Assembly (NCBI GenBank): GCA_009731375.1
Contig: BJOX01000199.1
Span: forward strand, 590,654 to 611,524
Reading direction: 5' to 3'
Source of the DNA: Paulinella micropora
Lineage: Eukaryota > Cercozoa > Imbricatea > Euglyphida
DNA: 20,871 bases
The notes under the pieces are model-generated. The model saw only the letters and a program-made list of their open reading frames with translations, did no database searches and had not been told where the DNA came from. Positions 1 to 8,716 of the stretch are shown piece by piece. The stretch's first letter is position 1, and every line of letters starts with the position of its first letter. Both the position numbers and the translations under genes were made by a program.

Positions 1-12
1 TGGACACCGTGA

Positions 13-63
13 TAGCCCAGTGGTCAAGTTCTACCATCTGGGCCCTGTCGCCAGTTCGATTCC
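13..63 (+). promoter_or_regulatory. tRNA-like pol III internal promoter (A box and B box), copy A
   Basis: TAGCCCAGTGG at 13-23 matches the tRNA A-box consensus, and AGTTCGATTCC at 53-63 matches the B box at 10 of 11 positions. GACACCG (3-9) can pair with CGGTGCC (67-73) as a degenerate acceptor stem with one mismatch. The T-arm is imperfect, and extra bases lie between the acceptor stem and the D-arm. It is therefore a tRNA-derived head, not a functional tRNA gene. Such heads normally drive pol III transcription of SINEs. Confidence 0.75.
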
Positions 64-73
64 CGTCGGTGCC

Positions 74-143
74 ACCAGTATTTTCATTGAACATACCGAT
101 CCGTCTGGACCAGTATTTTCATTGAACATACCGGCCCGTCTGG
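74..143 (+). repeat. Two tandem copies of a 35-bp unit inside SINE copy A
   Basis: The 35-bp segment 74-108 is repeated at 109-143 with two substitutions near its 3' end (CCGAT versus CCGGC). Copy B has one unit only (3900-3934), so this is a length variant of the family. Confidence 0.9.
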
Positions 144-211
144 AAGTGTTGGAACTGCCCTTGCGGGGGTGTCATTAGAGCGTATCGTCAATTCTTCGTA
201 CTCCCCTCACG

Positions 212-256
212 GGTGAGACGATGGAGGCGCATGTGCAGAAATGCATCAGCCATTGA
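212..256 (+). pseudogene. Remnant of a LINE ORF C-terminus inside SINE copy A
   Basis: The frame reads GETMEAHVQKCISH then TGA (254-256). The LINE downstream ends GDPMEAHVQDLDLML then TAG. Over the 27 nt coding GxxMEAHVQ, 22 positions match. GCA/GCG and GTC/GTG are silent, and the two amino acid changes are D/E and P/T. A stop lies close upstream in this frame, so no full protein is encoded. The SINE 3' end therefore derives from the coding end of a related LINE. Confidence 0.75.
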
Positions 257-267
257 CAGAGAAGCAC

Positions 268-313
<46 letters not shown>
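268..313 (+). repeat. (TAT)n tail of SINE copy A
   Basis: An uninterrupted TAT/ATT trinucleotide run follows GAGAAGCAC directly. The next unique sequence, the LINE leader, begins at 314. Confidence 0.95.
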
Positions 314-314
<1 letters not shown>

Positions 315-373
315 TGGAGGGGTGCACAAGATGGCACTCCACGGGAGGAGGTGGTTGGGCCTCTCCCCACGAA

Positions 374-400
374 GGTGACCGCTTGGGGAGGGCGGTCACC
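374..400 (+). other. Perfect 9-bp hairpin in LINE leader
   Basis: GGTGACCGC (374-382) is the exact reverse complement of GCGGTCACC (392-400), with a 9-nt loop. Confidence 0.7.
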
Positions 401-420
401 GGGATATGCGCAACTCTCAA

Positions 421-569
421 CTGGGCATTTACTCGGTAGGGGTTCGGCCAGGCAGGTTGTGGGGTTGTCTGTTGGATTGTTTTTTGGCTCGTTTTTCTTG
501 GCTGTTGGTTTGGGTCTGGTTTCCTGGTTAGCCCATTTTCGCCGAATTTCCTGCCGAGTAAATGCCTGG
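421..569 (+). repeat. Long-looped inverted repeat in LINE leader
   Basis: GGCATTTACTCGGTAGG (424-440) pairs with CCTGCCGAGTAAATGCC (550-566) as 16 Watson-Crick pairs plus one G:U. Three more pairs are possible outside. TTCGGC (443-448) pairs with GCCGAA (541-546) after a 1-nt bulge. The enclosed loop is about 92 nt and T/G-rich. Confidence 0.7.
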
Positions 570-629
570 GGGCTTCCAGTTCCGGTTTGGTGATCTTGTT
601 GACGTAAGCCTTGGGAGGAAACAGTAGCG

Positions 630-735
630 AGATGGGTTGAAGATAGGATTCACATTGAGCCGAGATGGGGCCGAGTTGACCTGCTCCAACTCGGCTCCAT
701 TTCGGCTTCATGTTAATCCTATCTTCATCCTATCT
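630..735 (+). other. 49-bp bulge-free stem-loop with 8-nt loop
   Basis: Arms 630-678 and 687-735 pair in one register (paired positions sum to 1365). I count 42 Watson-Crick pairs, 4 G:U pairs and 3 single mismatches (637/728, 651/714, 656/709), with no bulges. The loop is ACCTGCTC (679-686). The structure ends about 50 bases before the gap and upstream of the reverse-transcriptase ORF. It could be a structured RNA leader, a small-RNA precursor or a young inverted duplication. Confidence 0.85.
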
Positions 736-785
736 GGGTTTTGTCTCCTCCCTATCTTCGCTTCTTCGGGGTTGCCTAACTGGAA

Positions 786-910
786 NNNNNNNNNNNNNNN
801 NNNNNNNNNNNNNNNNNNNNNNNNNNNNNNNNNNNNNNNNNNNNNNNNNNNNNNNNNNNNNNNNNNNNNNNNNNNNNNNNNNNNNNNNNNNNNNNNNNNN
901 NNNNNNNNNN
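786..910. other. Assembly gap (125 N)
   Basis: All bases are N. The reverse-transcriptase frame runs open from 912 back to the gap, so coding sequence is probably lost here. The true gap length is unknown. Confidence 1.
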
Positions 911-911
911 G

Positions 912-3743
912 CGGCTTGGCGGGGCACGCAGAACAGGCGGAAGTGCGTGGGGGCAAAGGGAGGATGGCTTACTGGCGTGTACGATGCTGGAAAAGGTCGC
1001 TCGGTGGGAGGAATTTCGGAAAAATTCGGTGAAGCCACGGGAAAATCCGGCAAGTGCGGCTGTTGTGGTGGAGTGCTGTGGAGAAGCAGGCTCGCTGGAG
1101 TGGGAGGAAGCCGAAGCTAAGCGGCAGTTCCACTGGAACGATCGCTTCAGAGATGAGGTGGCCCGGGCTATGAAGGAGCACGAAGTAGGTGAAGACACTT
1201 GCGAAGAGCTGGACAAGCCGTTCACGCAAGAGGAGGTCCTTGCAAGGCAACGTGCCCTGAATAACCACAAAGCTTGTGGCGAGGACAAAGTGAAGAACGA
1301 GATGCTCAAGTATGGCGGCGCCTACATCAATGGCTACTTAACGCAGTACTTCAACTGGATTCGAGAAGCCGAGAGGACTCCAAAAGCTTGGGGCAAGGGA
1401 ATCATCGTCAATATCCCCAAGGGTGGGGATCCTACGGATCCTGACAACTGGAGGGATATCTCGATTATTAGTTGCCTTGGTAAGCTGTATCTGTCCTTAT
1501 TAGCTACTCGTCTAACGCTCTTCGTGGATGGCCCGGATAAGCTACGTCCAGAGCAGGGAGGCTTCCGCCCGGGGCGTCGCACTACGGATCAGGTCTTTAC
1601 CCTTTGGCAGAGGTTGAAGGGGCGTCAGCAGCAGAAGCGGGAGTCGTATGTCCTGTTCGTCGATCTACGCAAGGCTTTCCCGTCTGTTTGGAGAGATGGC
1701 CTATTTGAGAGGCTCTGGAAGCTGGGTGTAAGGGGCAAGTTCTGGCGCACGCTACGCAGGTGCTACGAGCAGACTTCGTCGCAAGTGCTAGTTGATGGAG
1801 CACTCACCCCCGAAGTACTGGAGGGTGTAGGCGTCCAACAGGGGTCCCCTCTCTCTCCCACACTCTTCAACGTCTTTATGGATGAGCTGTGTGATCGGCT
1901 GGCGAGTGCCCTCAAGATCACGGATGTGAAGCGGCTGAACGACATCAAGGCACTTCTATACGCGGACGACGTGGCCCTCATCGCTCACAGTCGCACCGAG
2001 CTCCAGAAGATGGTCAATGTTGTGGCCAAGTTCGCGGAAGATTACCGGCTGGAAGTCAACTTGAAGCCCGGCAAGACGGAAATCATGCCCATTTACACGT
2101 CGAGCAAGGCGAAACGACCAAGTATCAGGGAGCGAGGTGAGCCCGTGGTGTGGTTTCGCGGCCAGAAGCTTTGTGTCACCAGTCAGTACAAGTACCTGGG
2201 AGTGGTTATCACCGACGACCTGAAGTGGAAGGAGCAGGCCCTGCGGGCTACGCGTGTCACTGAAGTCGCCACCGCAGGTTGGTACTCTTTGTGGTGTGCA
2301 GGTGAGATACAAGCTAGGTATCGTCTCATGTGCTGGAATCAACTTGTGGGGGCCAAGCTGAAGTACGCCTTCGATGTCTGGCGTGCCCCCGTATCGCAGC
2401 TCACCAAGCTGGAGGCAGCAATGCTGCGCCCCATGAGGATGATTCTCGGCATCAGCCCTAAGACAAGCAAGTGGATTACACTCTTTCTGGCGCGCTCTTT
2501 GAGTGCGGAGCGTTTGCGGCGGGCGGCGCAACTGAAGTTCTATGGACGGCTGCGTGTTCTACCGGAGAAGCGATTTCCTGTCATCGCATCTCAAGTCAAA
2601 TCCGACTGGACTGCGGAGGCCGAAGGCGCTATCAGGGACTCAATGGATCTACAACAAGGGCTTCAGGAGCTCCTAAATAGCTCAGAGAAGGACCTCGAGG
2701 GTTGGTGTTCGACTGTGGACAAGTGGGCCCTTCAGCAGGACGTCAAGATGGTGCAGCAACTGATGTGGGACAAGCGAGAGGCAGGCAGCGATCTTACTGA
2801 TGGCCTGCGAGTCATCCTAAGACAAGTCTTTGGAACTAAGGAGTTCCCAAGATGGGTAGCCCTTGATGATGCGCATTATAATCTGCTTCGGAGAAGGTTG
2901 CTCAGCTGCAACAACCGCCTTCGGTTGTACCGCAGCAAGTTGGTCAGTGGCATGTCCCCTCGCTGCTTCTGTTGTCATGATGATGTCAATGAGTCCCTTG
3001 CGCACTTCTTATGGGATTGCCCCATGCATGAGGGGAGACGTAAGCAGCTGTTGCTGAGTATGCAGAGGCTCGGTGGCATGGCTGTGGGGGGTGCTGAGGG
3101 GGATGGAGGGAGTGAGGAGGGTGGTGAGGTCGTAGGCGGTGAGGTTGTGGTGGAGGATGTGTTGCTTGGGCGGGAGCGGGAGGGCTCTGTGCGGCAGGGT
3201 TGGGATGATATGTCGCCTGTGGATCAATCACGATTGTTTTGTAAGCTTTTTCAGGGGAAGTCGCGCTTCCGCAGTAACTTTAGGCTTGCTGCGTTGTTAG
3301 GGGTTACAGCGTTGCGTCCCCCTCCAAAGTTGGATGTGTTGTTTGGATCATATGTGTCTGAGTGTTGGTCTGCTAGGGAGGGTAAAAGGGAGGAGCTTGG
3401 GGTGGAGGATGGGGGCGAGGAGGTGATTGACCTCACTGAGGTTCCATCAGCTTCTGTCCCACCCTCTCCCCCAAGTGACGTTGATGTTGCGCGGCGCGGC
3501 CGTCCGCGCAGTGTGGACGTCCTGGCTAGAGAGAGGGGTTCGGGAGCGCAGCGTAGTGTCTCCGAGTTCTTCTCTTCAGCTAACACCCTCGCATCTAGCT
3601 CTTCATGCACTTCACAGCCCCCATCTGCCCCTGCTGTTGCTGTTGCTGCTATGTCTGTTTGGTGTTCTGACAATGCGTTGGGATCGGCTGACCCCGGTGA
3701 CCCAATGGAGGCACATGTCCAGGATCTGGATCTGATGCTATAG
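912..3743 (+). CDS. LINE-type reverse transcriptase (5'-partial)
   Basis: The frame is open from the gap; the first ATG is at 984 (919 aa to the TAG at 3741-3743), but there is no reason to think it is the true start. Residues below count from that ATG. Reverse-transcriptase blocks occur in order: GIIVNIPKGGDP (139-150), EQGGFRPGRRTTDQV (190-204), motif A FVDLRKAF (225-232, Asp227), motif B QQGSPLSPTLFN (285-296), motif C LLYADDVALIA (324-334, Asp328/Asp329), LKPGKTEI (360-367) and YLGVVI (404-409). All three catalytic aspartates are present and no frame break is visible. A C-x2-C-x9-H-x4-C zinc knuckle (Cys661, Cys664, His674, Cys679) follows, as in many LINEs. The tail is Gly/Glu- then Ser/Pro-rich, with VIDLTEV (814-820), RRGRPR (837-842) and QRSVSEFF (856-863). 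It should copy element RNA at the nicked target. No endonuclease domain is visible, so the clade is uncertain. Confidence 0.95.
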   Translation, partial: RLGGARRTGGSAWGQREDGLLACTMLEKVARWEEFRKNSVKPRENPASAAVVVECCGEAGSLEWEEAEAKRQFHWNDRFRDEVARAMKEHEVGEDTCEELDKPFTQEEVLARQRALNNHKACGEDKVKNEMLKYGGAYINGYLTQYFNWIREAERTPKAWGKGIIVNIPKGGDPTDPDNWRDISIISCLGKLYLSLLATRLTLFVDGPDKLRPEQGGFRPGRRTTDQVFTLWQRLKGRQQQKRESYVLFVDLRKAFPSVWRDGLFERLWKLGVRGKFWRTLRRCYEQTSSQVLVDGALTPEVLEGVGVQQGSPLSPTLFNVFMDELCDRLASALKITDVKRLNDIKALLYADDVALIAHSRTELQKMVNVVAKFAEDYRLEVNLKPGKTEIMPIYTSSKAKRPSIRERGEPVVWFRGQKLCVTSQYKYLGVVITDDLKWKEQALRATRVTEVATAGWYSLWCAGEIQARYRLMCWNQLVGAKLKYAFDVWRAPVSQLTKLEAAMLRPMRMILGISPKTSKWITLFLARSLSAERLRRAAQLKFYGRLRVLPEKRFPVIASQVKSDWTAEAEGAIRDSMDLQQGLQELLNSSEKDLEGWCSTVDKWALQQDVKMVQQLMWDKREAGSDLTDGLRVILRQVFGTKEFPRWVALDDAHYNLLRRRLLSCNNRLRLYRSKLVSGMSPRCFCCHDDVNESLAHFLWDCPMHEGRRKQLLLSMQRLGGMAVGGAEGDGGSEEGGEVVGGEVVVEDVLLGREREGSVRQGWDDMSPVDQSRLFCKLFQGKSRFRSNFRLAALLGVTALRPPPKLDVLFGSYVSECWSAREGKREELGVEDGGEEVIDLTEVPSASVPPSPPSDVDVARRGRPRSVDVLARERGSGAQRSVSEFFSSANTLASSSSCTSQPPSAPAVAVAAMSVWCSDNALGSADPGDPMEAHVQDLDLML

Positions 3744-3755
3744 TCTGAGGAAGCC

Positions 3756-3826
<71 letters not shown>
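3744..3826 (+). repeat. LINE 3' end: 12-nt UTR and (TAT)n tail
   Basis: TCTGAGGAAGCC follows the stop codon, then TAT repeats run from 3756 to 3826. The SINE-like copies end almost alike: CAGAGAAGCAC after their stop, then (TAT)n. No poly(A) tail is seen. Confidence 0.9.
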
Positions 3827-3827
<1 letters not shown>

Positions 3828-3838
3828 GGACACCGTGA

Positions 3839-3889
3839 TAGCCCAGTGGTCAAGTTCTACCATCTGGGCCCTGTCGCCAGTTCGATTCC
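3839..3889 (+). promoter_or_regulatory. tRNA-like pol III A and B boxes, copy B
   Basis: The A box TAGCCCAGTGG lies at 3839-3849 and the B box AGTTCGATTCC at 3879-3889, unchanged from copy A. Confidence 0.75.
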
Positions 3890-4002
3890 CGTCGGTGCCA
3901 CCAGTATTTTCATTGAACATACCGGTCCGTCTGGAAGTGTTGGAACTGCCCTTGCGGGGGTGTCATTAGAGCCTATCGTCAATTCTTCGTACTCCCCTCA
4001 CG

Positions 4003-4047
4003 GGTGAGACGATGGAGGCGCATGTGCAGAAATGCATCAGCCATTGA
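4003..4047 (+). pseudogene. LINE ORF C-terminus remnant in copy B
   Basis: The codons GETMEAHVQKCISH-stop are identical to those in copy A. They are followed by CAGAGAAGCAC and the tail. Confidence 0.75.
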
Positions 4048-4058
4048 CAGAGAAGCAC

Positions 4059-4131
<73 letters not shown>
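4059..4131 (+). repeat. (TAT)n tail of copy B
   Basis: A pure TAT run changes abruptly into (TAG)n at about 4131, a one-base change of the unit. Confidence 0.95.
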
Positions 4132-4132
<1 letters not shown>

Positions 4133-4153
4133 GTAGTAGTAGTAGTAGGAGTA

Positions 4154-4216
<63 letters not shown>

Positions 4217-4217
4217 G
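4131..4217. repeat. (AGT)n array
   Basis: AGT/TAG units with a few 1- to 2-base phase shifts, directly continuing the copy B tail. Confidence 0.95.
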
Positions 4218-4350
4218 TATTGTTGTTTTTGTTGTTTTTGTTTAATATTTTAAATAATTTGAGAATCAGGTCACCATCTAGTTAAATCAATAGCCCGATT
4301 TGTATGGATGACCAGAGGTTACAAACTTCATTAAATCGAAAGCCTAGGTC
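4218..4350. other. Unique AT-rich island
   Basis: About 130 bases of non-repeat sequence between AGT arrays, beginning with TTGTTTTTG units. No open frame, RNA gene or recognisable element was seen. Confidence 0.5.
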
Positions 4351-5430
<1,080 letters not shown>

Positions 5431-5581
5431 GTATGTATGTATGTATGTGTATGTATGTATGTATGTATGTATGTATGTTTGTATGTATGTATGTTTTAAG
5501 ATGAAATGACTCATGTATGTATGTATGTATGTATGTATGTATGCATGCATGTATGTATGTATGTATGTATGTATGTATGTA

Positions 5582-5582
<1 letters not shown>
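5431..5582. repeat. (TATG)n arrays split by a short spacer
   Basis: TATG tetramers at 5431-5494 and 5515-5582 are separated by a spacer (about 5495-5514) containing AAGATGAAATGACTC. Confidence 0.9.
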
Positions 5583-5623
<41 letters not shown>

Positions 5624-5686
5624 AGTTGTAGTTGTAGTAGCAGAAGCAGCAGCAGAAGCAGCAGCACTAGCAGCAGAACCAGCAGT

Positions 5687-5761
<75 letters not shown>

Positions 5762-5895
5762 GGTAGTATTAGTAGTAGTAGTAGTAGTAGTACTAGTAGT
5801 ACTAGGAGTACTAGTACTAGTACTAGTACTAGTACTAGTAGTAGTACTAGTAGTAGTTAGCAGTAGTTAGTAGTAGTAGAAGCAGTTACTAGTAG
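5583..5895. repeat. (GTT)n then (AGC)n/(AGT)n/(ACTAGT)n
   Basis: GTT units lead into AGC/AGA-rich and AGT units, ending in ACTAGT hexamer blocks near 5800-5860. Confidence 0.9.
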
Positions 5896-6013
5896 TAGAC
5901 ACGCAGAAACCCGCGAAGATCACAAGGCGGGGATCAAACGCGCGCATGGCTTCTCTTTTTGCTTTCGTTTGCAGGGTTAATTGCGTGGGGTGCGGCGGTG
6001 GTCAGGTCGACTG

Positions 6014-6026
6014 CCCCCCCCCCCCC
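6014..6026. repeat. C13 homopolymer followed by TTG repeats
   Basis: Thirteen consecutive C, then a short TTG/GTC run to about 6060. Confidence 0.9.
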
Positions 6027-6097
6027 TTCTTTGTTGTTGTTGTTGTTGTCGTTGTTGTTGCTGGCCCGCTGTTGTTACGAACTCCGTTGTCTTTCAG

Positions 6098-6182
6098 CTG
6101 CTGGTTGTCAATGGATATCAACATTTGGCTGCCTATCCTGCCTCCCCTGGACGAGTACAGCATCTGGTCCGCTCCATATCCG
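6098..6182 (+). CDS. Candidate 85-nt internal exon
   Basis: A pyrimidine-rich tract ending GTTGTCTTTCAG (6086-6097) is followed by an open frame of 28 codons ([18 protein letters not shown], then [10 protein letters not shown]). It stops at CCG|GTAAGA, a good 5' splice donor at 6183. Both borders fit spliceosomal consensus. The last third of this exon, with its donor, is repeated at 6293-6333. No protein family is recognised and no partner exon could be joined, so the assignment rests on splice signals alone. Confidence 0.35.
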
Positions 6183-6185
6183 GTA

Positions 6186-6680
<495 letters not shown>

Positions 6681-6750
6681 GGATATCGCAAAAGGAATGT
6701 AGTCCTTGCAAAGGAACGCAGTTTCACATCAAACAGGAATTTGTGTACTG
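6681..6750 (-). repeat. 70-bp island, copy 1 (coding-like on minus strand)
   Basis: This island matches 7671-7740 at 65 of 70 positions. On the minus strand both copies encode [22 protein letters not shown]. The differences are L/F, M/L, N/D, one silent change and one L/P. Both copies are preceded on that strand by CAG, a possible splice acceptor. Each abuts a GATA array. Confidence 0.6.
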
Positions 6751-7000
6751 TGCATGTGTCCGGGATGGGAATCACGGGTAGACTGTGTTCTGGAAAAAAG
6801 AAGAGGAGGTAGGTCGTTGAAGAAAAAGGCAATCTAGGAATGGAGAGTGGGGTCTTGAGGAGGATAAGGAACAAGAGAAAGAAAAGGAAGCCATTAGTCC
6901 AAGTGTTTTGAGCACCGTAAGCTTGCGCAAGCTACAATAATGACCTTGTATAAGGCCTACCCTCGAAGGGACCTAGCCCGGGCTATGCAACACTGGACGG
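6751..7000. other. Unique region with a 14-bp palindrome
   Basis: No array and no convincing gene. The stretch 6780-6895 is purine-rich. A perfect palindrome, AGCTTGCGCAAGCT, lies at 6920-6933. Confidence 0.5.
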
Positions 7001-7549
7001 CTATGACGGAATGCAGTCACCGATACAGACTAAAGGAAGATTAGTCCAATTTTTAACTGCACAGGAGCGTTGAGGTACCCGTTGTGATATGAAGTCGTAG
7101 AGATATCTTTCAAATTTCGCGACTGCTTCGTCACACGACAGGCGTTTGATGAGAGAGGAGGGGAGGATGAGAGGGAGTGCGGATTGGAGTTCTTCTTCAA
7201 TGCCTTTCCATTCGTTTGGTGTTGATGGTAATGCCTGGCGTTTTCTTCTTTCGGTTGGTTCTTTCGGGGCACTTCTTGTCCGATGGACGAAATGGGAGTA
7301 TGTCTCGGCGTCAACACAGTGGGTGGAATCCAGGTTGACAATGCCGGGTTGCGACTTGTAGTCCGGATGGACGTGCGCTTTTGGACTCTTCTTTTCGAGG
7401 AGGCCCGAAGGATCTTCGTAAGGGTGGACATGAGCAAAATCTTCTCCAAGAGGTTCAGGCGGTGCAGAGCACGCACTGGGAGGGTGACGGCGGCCACTCC
7501 GGAGGGAATAGCGGTGCGTCGGTAAGTTTTCGCATGTGGTTTTTGTAAC
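7001..7549 (-). CDS. Unrecognised minus-strand coding-like region without ATG (about 182 codons)
   Basis: A minus-strand frame is open from 7549 down to a TAG at 7003-7001, bounded upstream by TAA (7552-7550). It has no ATG, so it would need an upstream exon or be a decayed fragment. Its composition is protein-like: EPLGEDFAHVHPYEDPSGLL, then KSQPGIVNLDSTHCVDAETY, then EWKGIEEELQSALPLILPSS and DEAVAKFERYLYDFISQRVP, ending LPLVCIGDCIPS. Third codon positions lean to C and G. The Trp/Leu-spaced helix pattern near the end recalls the linker between endonuclease and polymerase in LINE proteins, but this is only a resemblance. A longer ATG-started frame on the same strand (7701-7030) has a less natural composition. 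Confidence 0.4.
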   Translation of the reverse strand, partial: VTKTTCENLPTHRYSLRSGRRHPPSACSAPPEPLGEDFAHVHPYEDPSGLLEKKSPKAHVHPDYKSQPGIVNLDSTHCVDAETYSHFVHRTRSAPKEPTERRKRQALPSTPNEWKGIEEELQSALPLILPSSLIKRLSCDEAVAKFERYLYDFISQRVPQRSCAVKNWTNLPLVCIGDCIPS

Positions 7550-7670
7550 TTACGGCTTAACATAGGGGAAGCAAGCCTCTTTGTGTAAACCAGGGTTGTC
7601 AGCCCAAGAAGAAAAAGGAGAAAGGTTTGGTTGCCGCGCTTTATCGCCGCGACGGGGTCACATATGGATG

Positions 7671-7740
7671 AGATATCGCAAGAGGAATGTAGTCCTTGCA
7701 AAGGAACGCAGTTTCACATTAAACATCAATTTGTGTACTG
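7671..7740 (-). repeat. 70-bp island, copy 2
   Basis: The partner of 6681-6750, 93% identical, in the same orientation. It lies immediately left of the long GATA array, as copy 1 lies immediately right of one. Confidence 0.7.

Positions 7741-8716
<976 letters not shown>

Larger units (their letters stand above)
1..267 (+). mobile_element. SINE-like non-autonomous retroelement, copy A
   Basis: A tRNA-like head (about 1-74) is joined to a unique body and ends in GAGAAGCAC followed by (TAT)n. The same sequence recurs at 3827-4058 and, inverted, at 20787-20871, so this is a dispersed family. The three copies are identical over the 85 bases they all share. Outside that part, A and B differ by a few substitutions and by a 35-bp duplication found only in A. 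The 3' part carries codons related to the end of the neighbouring LINE. The left end coincides with the window edge, so what precedes it is unseen. Near-identity implies recent activity. The family name is not recognised. Confidence 0.85.
314..3826 (+). mobile_element. Non-LTR (LINE-type) retrotransposon, interrupted by an assembly gap
   Basis: This unit consists of a structured leader (314-785), a 125-base gap, a long reverse-transcriptase ORF ending at 3743, a 12-nt 3' UTR and a (TAT)n tail (3756-3826). It has no long terminal repeats. It lies between two SINE-like copies in the same orientation and touches (TAT)n at both ends. Whether 314-785 is truly the 5' UTR or earlier inserted DNA cannot be settled with one copy. 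The upstream endonuclease part of the ORF is missing or hidden in the gap. Confidence 0.8.
3827..4058 (+). mobile_element. SINE-like non-autonomous retroelement, copy B
   Basis: This copy begins with TGGACACCG directly after the (TAT)n tail of the LINE and ends with GAGAAGCAC. It is the same element as copy A, with a single 35-bp unit (3900-3934) and a few substitutions (for example GAGCC versus GAGCG before TATCGTC). It holds the same LINE-like codons at 4003-4047. It is a complete copy with both ends visible, and the best reference for the family. Confidence 0.9.

Noticed and set aside
1-74. Functional tRNA gene
   Set aside because: Acceptor and T stems are mismatched, extra bases lie before the D-arm, and it is always attached to the same element body.
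3297-3380. Restriction-like endonuclease domain after the zinc knuckle
   Set aside because: The expected Pro-Asp...Asp/Glu pattern of R2/R4-type elements was not found in the region RPPPKLDVLFGSYVSECW.
7030-7701. 223-residue ATG-started minus-strand frame
   Set aside because: Its composition is odd (Ser, Thr, His, Asn clusters) and it overlaps a frame with better protein character at 7001-7549.
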